Source: Flavilitoribacter nigricans DSM 23189 = NBRC 102662
GTDB lineage: Bacteria; Bacteroidota; Bacteroidia; Chitinophagales; Saprospiraceae
Length of the DNA stretch: 64,000 nt
Assembly: GCF_002646595.1 (NCBI RefSeq)
Contig: NZ_PDUD01000041.1
Span: forward strand, 1-64,000
Reading direction: 5' to 3'
Shown here: in pieces, positions 49,767 to 60,300 of the stretch
Layout: the number at the start of each line of letters is the position of its first letter
Position numbering within the stretch: the first letter of the stretch is position 1
The notes under the pieces: model-generated
What the model saw: the letters and a program-made list of their open reading frames with translations, nothing else
Told to the model about the DNA's origin: nothing
Database searches by the model: none
Made by a program: the position numbers and the translations under genes

Positions 49767-50654
49767 TTATGTATTTACCTGCAGACTTTTATCGAATAAG
49801 TTGACGCCTCCTTTCACCCCGAAATCCAGTGTGGTAACCGGGTAGGCAATGGAGATGTTTTCCTGCTCGAATCGTTTTTTAATCCGAATAATAATATCGC
49901 TCAGTGCGGTGCGAAAATCATTGTTGGTCTCAAATTTGATCCAGAACCGCAACTGAAAATTGTAGGTTGAATTCGCGATCTCCGTAAAGAAGAAGTCGAT
50001 CCCTTCGCCCGGCAACAGTTCTTTTACCTTCGCTACTTCATCGAGCGCAACGGTGCGGACATGCTCCAGGTCGTCACCGTAAGACACCCCGCTTTCGAGA
50101 ATGATCCTTCTTTGGTGGAAGGTAGAAAAATTGGTAAAGGTATTGCTGTAGATCACCTGGTTGGGCACGAATACCTCCTGCCCGGGAACCGTTTTGATCG
50201 TCGTTGTGATCCAGCCCACTTCCAGGACGACGCCGTATTTGTCGTCGATCTCTACCCAGTCCCCCGGCTGGAACGGCCGCTGGAATTTCAACAGTAAGCC
50301 GGCAAAAATATTGGAGGCAATGTCCTTGAAGGCAAAGCCGGCAATAATGCCGACAATGCCGGCACCGGCCAGCAATTTGGTGAGTACTTTTTCCAGCCCC
50401 AGTATCTGCAGGGCCAGGAATATGCCGGAGAGCATGAAGAAAAAATAAAACATACCCGAAATCAGGTTAGCCAGGTCAAGATGTGATTTAAAAGCCCGGG
50501 CGTAGGATTTCAGGCTTACCCTCTTGATAAAGCGGGCCAGCAATCCGAAGATCAGTAGGACAAACAGGGCCAGAAACACTTTGGGTAGGTACTCCAGAAC
50601 GGATGCCTCCCAGTTCTGTAAGAGGTTTTCCAGATATTGGACGGTCGTTTCCAT
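49767..50654 (-). CDS. MscS-family mechanosensitive channel
   Basis: This is a 295-residue protein with three N-terminal membrane segments: about 20-38, 62-86 and the pore helix region about 93-118 (LLAGAGIVGIIAGFAFKDIA, glycine/alanine-rich as in MscS TM3). The beta domain follows (PFQPGDWVEIDDKYGVVLEV, QEVFVPNQVIYSNTFTNFS) and then an alpha/beta C-terminal domain. Length and order match small MscS channels (about 286 residues), which release solutes on hypo-osmotic shock. It starts 56 bp after the stop of the APC permease gene on the same strand, so the two are probably one transcription unit. Confidence 0.95.
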   Translation of the reverse strand: METTVQYLENLLQNWEASVLEYLPKVFLALFVLLIFGLLARFIKRVSLKSYARAFKSHLDLANLISGMFYFFFMLSGIFLALQILGLEKVLTKLLAGAGIVGIIAGFAFKDIASNIFAGLLLKFQRPFQPGDWVEIDDKYGVVLEVGWITTTIKTVPGQEVFVPNQVIYSNTFTNFSTFHQRRIILESGVSYGDDLEHVRTVALDEVAKVKELLPGEGIDFFFTEIANSTYNFQLRFWIKFETNNDFRTALSDIIIRIKKRFEQENISIAYPVTTLDFGVKGGVNLFDKSLQVNT

Positions 50655-50710
50655 ACAGTGAGCTTGATTTTACACAGGTCAAAAGTGAGTTTCGAAGGCA
50701 GCATGCGGAG

Positions 50711-51997
50711 CTAACTGGCCGAACTTTCGGATCTCTTGTACAGCCATTCGACCAAAAAACAAAGTCCGATAATTCCCAGAGAAACCAGTACACCGGCCAG
50801 ATTGGAACTGTACTGCTGGTGGATCAGAATGAGTAAAGCGGCCAGGCAGAGGAAAGCCCCGGCGAGGGGGATGATCTTATTCCCGCGGATCTGCCCGGAG
50901 AGTTTGAACCCTACATAATTTACAATGCCGAAGATCAGCAGGAAACCGATACTGCCGGCCGTTGAAATACTTTCCAGGTTCAGCACATTGACGAGGATCA
51001 GGGTGGAAACGGCGGTGATCATAAGGCCTATAGGCTGGTTCCAGAACTGGGCGAGGAAATGGTGCGGCAATTCATCGTCCTGTGCGATCTCAAAATTTAC
51101 CCGGCTGCCCCCGTAGAGTGATGCGTTGATAGCGGAGAAGGTAGAGATCAGGGCCGCAACGGTGATGATGGAAAAGCCGATCTGCCCCAGCATGGGTTTG
51201 GCAGCTTCGGCCAGCACATAATCCTGCGCAGAAGCAATCTGCGAAAAGGGTAGGGAGCCGACCGTAACGATCGCGATCACGATATACAGGGCGATGACAA
51301 AAAGGACGGAGTAATAGTAGGCTCTTGAGATATTTTTTTCCGGATTGACAATATCCGGCGCTGCATTGGCAATGAGTTCAAAACCCTCGTAGGCCACAAA
51401 GATCACCATACCGCCGGCAAATAACTGGATGGGTGTTTCCCACTGCGCAATGGCCAGTTGACTTACATTCGGGTTGCCGATCAGTCCGTAAGCTCCGATG
51501 CCGATGAATCCCAGCAGGATGATCAATTTAATGACCACGGCGTAGGATTCGATCCGGCCGACCACCGCGATACTGTAGTAGTTGATGGCTGTGGCCAGGA
51601 TGATGATCGCACTGGCGTAGATGTGGAAATCAACCGTTTTGCTCTGAGTAATGGCCCACAGATTGGGCGCATAGGAGCCAAAGGCCGAAGCGTAGAGGGA
51701 CAGCATGATGATATAGCTGATCCACAAAAGGTTATTCACGGCTCCGCTGAAGATCGTTTTACCGAAGCCCTGGTTGATAAATTTTACGGTACCGCCCCGG
51801 TCGGGATAAGACCGGGATAGCTTTACATAACTATAAGAGGTGAGCAGCGCCAATACGCCCGCGAGCAGGAATGCAACCGGCGTACCCCCTTTAGCGAGGG
51901 AAACCGCCAGACCCAGTACGGCAAAAATACCTCCACCGACCATTCCTCCGATCCCGATAGAGATCGCTTCTTTTAAGCCAATTTTTTTCTCCTGCAT
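50711..51997 (-). CDS. APC-superfamily amino acid permease
   Basis: This is a 428-residue membrane protein with about 12 hydrophobic segments. The first carries the APC signature (IGIGGMVGGGIFAVLGLAVS, about 14-33). The sixth-segment region has IFVAYEGFELIANAAPDI, like the substrate-binding helix of amino acid/polyamine/organocation carriers. The family imports amino acids by proton symport or exchange; the specific substrate is not readable. It is slightly shorter than typical members (450-500). The start is ATG at 51997 in KEAISIGIGG context. It is followed by the MscS gene in the same direction. Confidence 0.92.
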   Translation of the reverse strand: MQEKKIGLKEAISIGIGGMVGGGIFAVLGLAVSLAKGGTPVAFLLAGVLALLTSYSYVKLSRSYPDRGGTVKFINQGFGKTIFSGAVNNLLWISYIIMLSLYASAFGSYAPNLWAITQSKTVDFHIYASAIIILATAINYYSIAVVGRIESYAVVIKLIILLGFIGIGAYGLIGNPNVSQLAIAQWETPIQLFAGGMVIFVAYEGFELIANAAPDIVNPEKNISRAYYYSVLFVIALYIVIAIVTVGSLPFSQIASAQDYVLAEAAKPMLGQIGFSIITVAALISTFSAINASLYGGSRVNFEIAQDDELPHHFLAQFWNQPIGLMITAVSTLILVNVLNLESISTAGSIGFLLIFGIVNYVGFKLSGQIRGNKIIPLAGAFLCLAALLILIHQQYSSNLAGVLVSLGIIGLCFLVEWLYKRSESSAS

Positions 51998-52480
51998 AGT
52001 TTAGATGTTTTTGATTATTGGTAGATGAAGCATGCGAATCAGAGGTTAAAATCCTGTAGGGACGAACTATTGGTAGCCCGTCCAATAATTTGAGAGGTTC
52101 GCGTGCTGTAGGTACCCAATATGGTTTTACCTGGCCTACCTACGGCATGCTAAGCCGTGAAATGGACATTTGGCTACCTAAATTTTGTGCCTAAAGACAC
52201 ATTTCCTGCACATTGAACCGCTGATTCGCATGGATCAGCCCTGGAAAACCGATACCAGGCCAGAAGCGGGCATATCACCCCTTCTGAATGATCCCGAAAC
52301 CGGGACAAAGTCACTTCTATGCGGAGATAGTGTTGAAATTGGGATGGAATTTTCCCGAATTCCAATTTAGAAATTTTCCCGGAAATTATGGTACTGTTCA
52401 GAGTTCTTATCCTGGAAAGATATCCGGGAAAGGAATTTGTATTATTTGTGCTTCCAGCTTAAACGGACGATCTATACATG
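51998..52480. other. Intergenic region
   Basis: This is 483 bp between the permease start and the end of the oxidoreductase gene. It contains no credible gene and no clear repeat. Short TTTCCCGGAAA-like words occur near 52370. Confidence 0.4.
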
Positions 52481-53494
52481 CTAAAATTTAATAACCGTTT
52501 TACCGATGGTCTTGCCGGATTCCTGCATTTGGTGGGCCTTTTTTAGATTTTCTACGCTAAATCCGGACAGGGTCGTACTCAGCGTAGTTTTAAAGGTGCC
52601 GTCTTCCAGCAGGTCTGCTACCGTATTGAGGATCTCGTGTTGTTTTTCGATATCCGGAGTGTTGTACATGGAGCGGGTGTACATGAATTCCCAGGAAAAA
52701 GACACGCTTTTAGTTTTGAGCAGGGAGAGATTCAACGGATCACTGCTGCCGGTAATGGATACGATGTGTCCCTGGGGTTTGATCAGTTCTACCGCCGTTT
52801 CCCAATAGGCATTGATATTGACAAAGTCCAGAATGTAGTCGACCTGGGGGTGGCCGATCTTTTCCAGTTCCGCTTTCAGGTGATGGTGGTTAACGACGAA
52901 GTCGGCGCCGAACTGTTTGCACCAGGCCTGTGATTCCGGTCGTGAAGCCGTAGCGATCACCGTCAGTCCGGCTACCTGTTTGGCGATCTGGATCCCGATG
53001 GAACCCACCCCGCCGGCCCCGGCCAGGATCAGGACCGTTTTTCCTCTATCGGCCTTTGGGCCTATTTTTATCCGATCAAAGAGCGATTCCCAGGCGGTCA
53101 GGGCCGTCAGGGGGATGGCGGCCGCTTCGGCATCGCTCAGGTTGTTTGGTTTCCGGCCCACTATGCGTTCATCCACCAGTTGAAATTCAGCATTGCAGCC
53201 ACTGCGTGTTAGATCGCCGGCGTAGTAGACCTGGTCTCCGACCTTAAATTTTGAGGTTTTGTCGCCGACCGCTTCGACCGTGCCGACGGCATCCCATCCG
53301 ATAACCTTCGGGCTATCGAGGACGGTGTCCTTTGCGGCATTTTGCCGGATCTTATAATCTACCGGGTTAACGGCGATGGCACTTATCTTCACCAGCAGAT
53401 CGTATCCCTCCGGACTGGGTTTTTCCAGGTCAAATTCAAAAAAACTTTCTGCGGCCTCAATGGGTAATGACTGTCGGAATCCGATGGCTTTCAT
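52481..53494 (-). CDS. Zinc-type alcohol dehydrogenase-like / quinone oxidoreductase family protein
   Basis: This is a 337-residue MDR-superfamily enzyme. The GroES-like domain (about 1-130) has VKISAIAVNPVDYKIR, VIGWDAVGTVEAVGD and FKVGDQVYYAGD. The Rossmann domain has LILAGAGGVGSIGIQIAKQV (about 153-172). The catalytic-zinc Cys/His ligands of true alcohol dehydrogenases and the structural-zinc cysteines are absent at the expected places. It is therefore better read as an NADPH:quinone or enone reductase of the zinc-type ADH-like group. The length fits the family. The start is ATG at 53494. It is probably monocistronic or co-transcribed with the hydrolase upstream (187 bp gap). Confidence 0.9.
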   Translation of the reverse strand: MKAIGFRQSLPIEAAESFFEFDLEKPSPEGYDLLVKISAIAVNPVDYKIRQNAAKDTVLDSPKVIGWDAVGTVEAVGDKTSKFKVGDQVYYAGDLTRSGCNAEFQLVDERIVGRKPNNLSDAEAAAIPLTALTAWESLFDRIKIGPKADRGKTVLILAGAGGVGSIGIQIAKQVAGLTVIATASRPESQAWCKQFGADFVVNHHHLKAELEKIGHPQVDYILDFVNINAYWETAVELIKPQGHIVSITGSSDPLNLSLLKTKSVSFSWEFMYTRSMYNTPDIEKQHEILNTVADLLEDGTFKTTLSTTLSGFSVENLKKAHQMQESGKTIGKTVIKF

Positions 53495-53623
53495 AATGTT
53501 GATATTCTGATGGGTGAGTTAAGGATTTAGAGGAATATGCTGTTTGCCTTTAGATAATATAGGACAAAGTTCCAATGGAAAAAGTTTAGTGGTTTAGGGA
53601 AGTGGGGGAGGGGAGAGGATTGA

Positions 53624-53669
53624 GGTGTCAGGATTCTAGGTGTCAGGCGTCAGGATTTGAGGTGTCAGG
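53624..53669. repeat. Short GGTGTCAGG repeats
   Basis: GGTGTCAGG occurs at 53624-53632, 53639-53647 and 53661-53669, with partial copies (CGTCAGG, GGTGTAAGG) between and after. It sits between two same-strand genes and looks like a degenerate short tandem repeat. Confidence 0.6.
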
Positions 53670-53681
53670 TGTAAGGTGTAG

Positions 53682-54335
53682 TTATACCTGATCGGCAAAT
53701 AATTCCTGTAGGACATCCCGCCTTACTTCGTGCTTTCCGTCAAAGGTTTTTTCCTCGTACTGTATATTATTTTTTTTGAAGACGCTCCGGTTAAACGCCA
53801 GCCGTTGGTCATTCAGAAATTGATCAGAGGTTCCGTAGAGCCAGGTGATCTTTTTAGTGTCAAAATATTCCTGATAAGGCCGGTAATCCAGATCTTCCGG
53901 GAGCATACTTGCAAATAGGATGAAGCGGTCTACCGCCGGGAATTTTTCCATGGCCCAGCGGAATATAGTCGCGCCACCCTGAGAAAAGCCAAGGAGGGTG
54001 ATCTTTACCTGTTCGTTGACGAGCGGCCGGTAATGTTCCAGAAGTTGTTGCAGGTAATTGGCGTAGTCCGCAATTTCATCCAATCGTTCGGCACTGGTCA
54101 TCCAGCTCGCGCCGACCTCGCCGCCAAAACTTTTCAAGTAGTATCTGGATAGGGCTTCCGGGGCGATAACGAAAGTTTTCCCATCGTCCAGTACATCGAA
54201 CCGGCGTATAAAATACTGACTGCGTTGTCCCTGACCGTGACAGGCAATGATCAGCCGGGTCACCTCCGGATTCGCTTCGCCGATGGTGTGGTAATGTGCG
54301 GTTCGTTCTACTTTGAATTTATGATGGGTATACAT
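53682..54335 (-). CDS. Alpha/beta hydrolase (carboxylesterase/phospholipase type)
   Basis: This is a 217-residue protein with the nucleophile elbow GFSQGG (Ser118) in KITLLGFSQGGATIFRW. The oxyanion strand region is IIACHGQGQRSQYF (about 29-42), the acid candidate lies in ITWLYGTSDQFL (about 175), and the His is in FDGKHEV near the end. The size and the G-F-S-Q-G-G motif fit the carboxylesterase/phospholipase (YpfH/LysoPLA-like) group, which cleaves short carboxylic esters. There is no signal peptide, so it should be cytoplasmic. The start is ATG at 54335. The substrate is unknown. Confidence 0.88.
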   Translation of the reverse strand: MYTHHKFKVERTAHYHTIGEANPEVTRLIIACHGQGQRSQYFIRRFDVLDDGKTFVIAPEALSRYYLKSFGGEVGASWMTSAERLDEIADYANYLQQLLEHYRPLVNEQVKITLLGFSQGGATIFRWAMEKFPAVDRFILFASMLPEDLDYRPYQEYFDTKKITWLYGTSDQFLNDQRLAFNRSVFKKNNIQYEEKTFDGKHEVRRDVLQELFADQV

Positions 54336-54505
54336 CCTTAGTTTTTTTGCTGGTATGCGATCGGGGAAGAAAATCCCGATGGCTCAAGATACAAACATCT
54401 TAATTTTTCAAAATCCACTATATTGGCGAGTGAGGAAAATGGGATCTTCCCACATGCTCTACGGTTTTAGAAAATTGTTGTTGGGAAACTTACACTAAAA
54501 GAAAA

Positions 54506-55996
54506 ATGATGAAAACAAAGCTGGTACTATTCATTTTGCTGAGCACCACTATTCACGCCTTTGCACAGGCCATTTATGAGGATGAAAAGTATGTACCCGA
54601 AACCGATCCGTTGGTTTTGGAAAAACTGGATCAATGGCAGGATATCAAATTTGGTCTGCTCATGCACTGGGGGCCTTACAGCCAGTGGGGCGTGGTGGAA
54701 TCCTGGTCGATCTGTCCGGAAGACTACGGCTGGTGCGAACGCAAAAAAGGCAGCAATCCGCAGAATTATACGGAATATGTGCAGGAATACGAAGCGCTGA
54801 AAAAGACCTTCAATCCAATAAAATTTGATCCTGCTAAATGGGCGAAAGCAGCCAAAAATGCGGGGATGCGCTATATGGTTTTTACGACCAAGCACCACGA
54901 CGGTTTTTCGATGTTCGATTCAAAATATACGGACTACAAGGTGACTGATCCGGAATGTGCGTTCAGCAGTAATCCAAAAGCCAATATCGCAAAAGAGATC
55001 TTCGATGCCTTCCGGGGAGAGGATATGTGGGTAGGTGCTTATTTCTCCAAACCGGACTGGCACCACGAAAATTACTGGGATCCGTACTTTCCGCCTTTTG
55101 ATCGGAATGTCAATTACGATCCGGCCCTGTATCCGGAAAAATGGGAAAAGTATGTACAATTTACCCACAATCAGATCCTGGAGCTGCTCACCGATTATGG
55201 TAAAGTAGATATCATCTGGCTCGATGGCGGCTGGGTGAGGAAGCGGGACGAGCAAAACCTGGAGGAGAACTACGCTGAAAAGTTCGCCGAAAACAAATCG
55301 GGCAACGGCTTCATCAAACACCGGATCGTAGCGCAGGATATTCGTATGGATGAACTGGTGTCCAAAGCCCGCGCCAAACAACCCGGTCTGATCGTGGTGG
55401 ACCGAGCCGTATACGGAAAAAATCAGAACTACCTGACCCCCGAAAACCGGGTGCCGGAAAAAGAACTGCCCTATCCCTGGGAATCCTGTATCATTTCGGG
55501 AGGCGGCTGGTCCTATACGCCGGATGCCAAATACATGTCCGGCTACCAGGGCGTGCAAATGCTGGTGGATATCGTCGCTAAAGGGGGCAACCTGTTGCTC
55601 AACATTGCTCCTTCGCCGGAGGGTGAATGGCAAGCGGGAGCCTATCAGCTATTGGAAGCATATGGCAAGTGGATGGATGTGAACAGTGAAGCTATTTACA
55701 GCAGTCAGGCGATGGCGCCCTACAAAGAAGGAAACATTTGCATGACCCGGAAGGAAGAGGGGCAGGCTTATTTTTTCTATCTGGCCAAAGAAGACGAAAC
55801 GACCATACCCGCCGAGATCACTATCCAATCCCACCAGCCCGAGCGGGGGAGTACCGTCACCCTGTTGGGAGAAGACCGTCCGTTGAGCTGGAAACCCAAC
55901 GGCAATGGATTTACCGTCAAGATCCCGAAAAGCTTGCAGAAGAATCCTCCCTGTGATTATGTCTGGACGATTAAGGTGGATGGGTTGAAGGAGTAG
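54506..55996 (+). CDS. Secreted alpha-L-fucosidase, GH29
   Basis: This is a 496-residue protein with a signal peptide (MMKTKLVLFILLSTTIHAFA, cut before QA). GH29 hallmarks are KFGLLMHWGPYSQWGVVESW (about 49-68), YMVFTTKHHDGFSMFDSKYT (about 119-138, with the His-His substrate pair) and KVDIIWLDGGW, whose Asp240 is the expected nucleophile. The family cleaves alpha-L-fucose from glycans with retention. The presence of a signal peptide places it in the periplasm or outside. It has no CTD of type IX, so a periplasmic site is likely. Length and domain order match GH29 with a short C-terminal beta domain. It stands alone on the plus strand, away from any sus-like genes. Confidence 0.94.
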   Translation: MMKTKLVLFILLSTTIHAFAQAIYEDEKYVPETDPLVLEKLDQWQDIKFGLLMHWGPYSQWGVVESWSICPEDYGWCERKKGSNPQNYTEYVQEYEALKKTFNPIKFDPAKWAKAAKNAGMRYMVFTTKHHDGFSMFDSKYTDYKVTDPECAFSSNPKANIAKEIFDAFRGEDMWVGAYFSKPDWHHENYWDPYFPPFDRNVNYDPALYPEKWEKYVQFTHNQILELLTDYGKVDIIWLDGGWVRKRDEQNLEENYAEKFAENKSGNGFIKHRIVAQDIRMDELVSKARAKQPGLIVVDRAVYGKNQNYLTPENRVPEKELPYPWESCIISGGGWSYTPDAKYMSGYQGVQMLVDIVAKGGNLLLNIAPSPEGEWQAGAYQLLEAYGKWMDVNSEAIYSSQAMAPYKEGNICMTRKEEGQAYFFYLAKEDETTIPAEITIQSHQPERGSTVTLLGEDRPLSWKPNGNGFTVKIPKSLQKNPPCDYVWTIKVDGLKE

Positions 55997-56497
55997 GATC
56001 TTCAAAAGGTCTATTAGAAGGCTCTATTTTATTAGATGTTTCGGCTTAGTTTTAATGAAGTTTTTCTGATGAGAAATTATCGGATGAGTAAAATTTTGTG
56101 CTGGAAAACCAGCTAATATTTTTAGTAGCCCCAGGCATTTTTGCCCGGGGCTATACATGGGTCTAGTATTATCTTTCCAGAATTATTTGTTTGGTATAGA
56201 CTTTATCTCCGTGAGCTACTGATACGAACGGTGATTTTCGGAATCGTCAATAAACAGATTTACTTTAACTGGCTGAAGAGCTCCAAAGGCAGCTACTTCA
56301 TCCTAATTGGTAAGCCATACATCTCCCGCAGAGCAGCCTTCCATAGACTTGACAGGTAGAGAGTTTTTTGTCGACTGGCCCTTCCAGCTTAAGGAAAAGA
56401 TCTCCTGCAGGTTATCGATAGAGGGATCAGTGGGCAGTGCTTGCATTTTTCACAACAAACCAGGCATTATCGAACGACTCATGCAACAAACCAGGTG
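55997..56497. other. Intergenic region between convergent genes
   Basis: This is 501 bp with a hairpin (56126-56153) but no credible gene. Confidence 0.45.
56126..56153. terminator. Hairpin between convergent genes
   Basis: The stem TAGCCCC-A-GGCA / TGCC-C-GGGGCTA has one mismatch and a T4 loop, about 130 bp after the fucosidase stop. It may act as a terminator for either converging gene; there is no T-run directly after the stem. Confidence 0.4.
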
Positions 56498-56983
56498 TTA
56501 TTGACATTTAAAATTTTCAACCCCTGGAGTAAAGGAGGTGACTTCTCCGTTTTCGTTAACCGTGATGTGGAGAAAGAATGAAAAAGTTAGATTTGAGGTA
56601 GAGCCTCTTGCAACAAATACTTGACGAGTTTCAAGAGTAGTAACTGCGGCACCGTTGCCACAGCTGCATTTTTTAATGTAGTTCTGTGGGCTACCAGCTA
56701 CTGTATAAACTCCACCCTTATCCCCTACAGCCGTTGCGTTCTGCAGATTAAAATGTTCTACAAAGTGCAGTCCTCCACTAGCAGTATTGGTTTCTTTAAA
56801 TACCATGTTAACGACGGCTGAAAGGTCCATATTCTCATCTGTGCATTCATTATAAAGACTAACTGTGAAAGGGAAGCTGTTATGTTCAGCTCCCTGGGCT
56901 GCGGCTTTAGGTACTAATGAAGGTGCGGTGGAAAGGAAAACAATTACGCCAAGACAGAGAAAAAGCTTCATCAAATTTTCCAT
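56498..56983 (-). CDS. Small secreted protein of unknown family
   Basis: This 161-residue protein has a long signal peptide (about 1-30, hydrophobic LFLCLGVIVFLSTAPSL, ending AAAQ). The mature part is about 130 residues with four Cys (NECTDEN, KKCSCGN, FKCQ at the C-terminus) and alternating beta-strand character (VARGSTSNLTFSFFLHITVN). I recognise no family. Two disulfides are possible in a periplasmic or extracellular beta fold. The ATG at 56983 or the Met five codons later could be the start. It lies between the convergent fucosidase gene and, upstream on the same strand, the hybrid kinase (345 bp away). Confidence 0.75.
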   Translation of the reverse strand: MENLMKLFLCLGVIVFLSTAPSLVPKAAAQGAEHNSFPFTVSLYNECTDENMDLSAVVNMVFKETNTASGGLHFVEHFNLQNATAVGDKGGVYTVAGSPQNYIKKCSCGNGAAVTTLETRQVFVARGSTSNLTFSFFLHITVNENGEVTSFTPGVENFKCQ

Positions 56984-57327
56984 AATTAATGTGTTTTAAA
57001 TAGGGTTGGTAAATTAATTTCTAAACCAAAACTCCATGAAAACCGGCACGGTGGCTACCTGCCGTTTTCATGTTACCAGGTCTAAAAAATCATTGAGAAA
57101 TGAATGAGAATAACGCTTGTCGGAAGGAGGAATAGCAATTATTGATCATCCTTATATAGACGCTAATATGGAGGAGAAAAACACGGAAGACAAGCAGAAA
57201 TTATCCAACGGCCCGTAGAATGAGCCAACGGTTGATCAAACGGTATAAAGCAGATGGATCAACCGTTGGCTCATCAGGATTGTTCCCAAGCAGCCCAGCT
57301 TAAAGCTTTAGGTGATCAGAGCGACCA
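56984..57327. other. Intergenic region with a long hairpin
   Basis: This is 344 bp. Apart from the inverted repeat at 57220-57274 and a nearby lone CCAACGG word, nothing is recognisable. It should hold the promoter of the small secreted-protein gene and the 3' end of the kinase transcript. Confidence 0.5.
57220..57274 (-). repeat. 18-bp inverted repeat after the hybrid kinase gene
   Basis: ATGAGCCAACGGTTGATC (57220-57237) and GATCAACCGTTGGCTCAT (57257-57274) are perfect arms with a 19-nt loop, 54 bp after the kinase stop. It may be a terminator or mRNA-stabilising stem, but no T-run follows. Its inner word GATCAACCGTT is also present in the promoter region at the other end of the kinase gene. 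Confidence 0.7.
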
Positions 57328-60300
57328 TCAATTATTTGCCATGGAAAAGAGCGTACCGATCAGTTCTTCGATTTTGTAAGGTTTGGGTACATAGTTGTCC
57401 ATGCCGGCCTCATAGCACAGTGCCACTTCCGATTTCAGCAAGCTGGCCGTCATGGCAATAATCGGGATGGGCGTTTTTATCTGCCGTTCAGCTTCTAATT
57501 TCCGGATGTGGCGGGAGGCTTCGTAGCCGTTCATTTCGGGCATGTGCACATCCATCAGGATGAGGTCATAGGTATTAGCCTGGTAACTTTCCAGGGCGGC
57601 CAGGCCGTTTTGCGCCAGGTCGACTTCTACTCCGGGAACATAGTAGGACAGATCGTCCTGCACCAACATCGAATTGAAGGCATTATCTTCCGCCAATAGA
57701 ATCTTCATGCCGGCCAGCTCATTTCCCATCGTTTTCAGCTGATCTTCCGTGGCGGTAGTTTCGGCTACTTCCTTTCCGGCAGCAAGCCTGACCGGTAATT
57801 CAAAAAAGAAAGTACTGCCCTTATTCTCCTCACTTTTAATCCAGATCTTACCCTTTTGCAGGTCTACCAGTTGCTTGGTAATCGTGAGGCCCAGACCGGT
57901 ACCACCGTATTTCCGGGTCGAGGAGGCCGACACCTGCTCGAAGGAATTAAAGATCGTTTGCAGTTTATCAGCGGGTATACCGATCCCCTGATCTTCAACA
58001 GCAAAACGCAGCATACCCGACTCCCCATTCCTGCAGATGAGTGTCCTGATGGTACCTTTATCGGTGAACTTAATGGCATTCCCGATCAGGTTGAGCAGGA
58101 TTTGATTGAGCCGGGTCGGATCTCCCATTACCAGTTCGGGAACATCTCCTTCGGTACGATAGTTAAGTCGCAATCCCTTTTCCTCCGCCTTGAATTTTAA
58201 AATATCCAGCACGTTCTCCACCACTTTAACCGGATTTATCGGAACGGATGCGATCTCTATTTTCCCAGCCTCGATCTTGGAGAGGTCCAGGATATCGTTG
58301 AGAATGACCAGCAGATTGTCCGCGCTCTGGTGGATCGCATCTATGTACGGACGCTGCGCGGGCAGCAGCGCGTGTCTCCTCAGTATCCGGATCATACCCA
58401 AAATGGCATTCATTGGCGTGCGGATCTCATGGCTCATATTGGCCAGAAACTGTTGTTTGATCTTTTCGGATCGTTCTGCCCTTTCTTTTTGTTGCACTAC
58501 TTCAGCGGTCTTTTCTCGCACCGTTTGTTCCAATACCTTCTGGCGCTTTTCTAATGCCGCCGTTCTCGAACGGATAACTGTCCAGACCAGGACCAGGCCA
58601 ATTAGGCCGTAGAAGGCCTTTGCCCACCAGGTCAGCCACCAGGGAGGCAGGATGGTAAAAGTGTAGGCAAAGGGTTCGCTCCAACGCATGGTCTGGCCGG
58701 CGGCCCGGACTTTAAAGGTGAAGGTGCCGGGCGGCAGGCTGCGATAGTCCGCCTTGTTTTCAGTAGTGACCGGGTTCCAGCCTTCCTCCAGACCTTCGAG
58801 CATGAATTGGTAACTGATCTTATGCGGCGCCACCCAGTCGATAGCAGAATAGGAGAAGGTGAGATGGTTAATGTTATGAGGCAATTGCAGGTTCAAAGGA
58901 TAATTGTAAAAGGCAGCCACACTATCATATGTACCCTCGAGATGTTTACCGAATAAGATGGAATTTAAATAAGTACTATCATTCGGCAATCTTCGGTAAT
59001 CAACAAAGGTTTGTTCCAGTTCCAGTTGGTTGAGTTGTATCCGGGGGGCTTTTTCCGGCAATTGAAATTCACGTAGGTCCAACATAATATCTCTCCACCA
59101 GATACGGTTTTCACTGTCCAATAGGCTACCTCCAATATTGGTGCCTTTAAGCCCGTCTTCCCGATCGAGGTTGATGATGCGGAAATAGTCGGACCCAACG
59201 GCGGTAGAGTCGGGTACCAACAGATTCAGGCCCTGTTCGGTACTGACCCAAAATCGCCCCTGTCGGTCTTCCGTTATGTGTTGAATGATGCTGTTGCTTA
59301 GACCATCCTCCTTATCAATGTACGTAAAGGTGCCGCCCTTTCCGGTCGGATGAAAGATATTTATGCCGCCGTTCCAGGTCCCGATCCAGATATTGCCCTT
59401 GCTATCCTCCATAATGGTATTGACCTGATCCGTTGTGAGACCGGTCTCTGTTGTGAAATCGGTGAAACTTCCGCCATTGCCGGTTTGGTCCGGAGCATAC
59501 CTGGTGATACCGCCGTGCCCCATTCCGATCCAGATGTAACCTTGGCTATCCTCCACTAGGATATGTACGTGATTGTTTGCTAAGCCTTCCGATTCGGTAA
59601 AGTGGGTCATTTCCTGCCTCGTGGGATTATATCTACTCACTCCGTGATGGTGAGAACCGATCCATAGGTCTCCCCGGCTGTCTTCCATGATGGTAAAGAC
59701 CTGCTTGTGCACGAGACCGTGCCGTTCGGTGAATGAAGTACTTTCATTGGTCCGGGGATTATACCGGATTATTCCGCTGCTATCGGTTCCAAGCCAATAG
59801 TTTCCATTACTGTCTTCCAGTAGGGCTGTAAAGTAACCTTCGCTCCCCAGGTCTTCCGGGGCATACCGGGTATAAATGTGCATATCAGGATCATAAGCGC
59901 GCAGGCTGCCATTGTAATCTGCTAATAATTTTGCCTGCCCGTTCTCCAGTTTTACACTGCCGAGGTTATAGTGATAAGTAAATGACCGCTCATCGTAACG
60001 GTAGGCTCCGTCTCCCTGCACGGCGAACCAGAAACGGCCCGAATGGTCCTCCATAATAGAGACTATTCGCCGGCTGGTGAACCCCTCTTCAAATGCGAAA
60101 CGGGTGAAGCTGCCCAGACCTCCGTAAGCATTGGGTATATACTTTATGACGCCGCCGTACTCCGTTCCGATCCAAAGATTTCCCCTGCTGTCAGTGAGTA
60201 GGGACCGGATATAGTCGGCGCTCAATCCTTCTTTGGTCGTAAATCGGGCTATGCTCTGTCCGTCATAGCGGTCCAGTCCTTCTTTCGTACCCAGCCAAAT

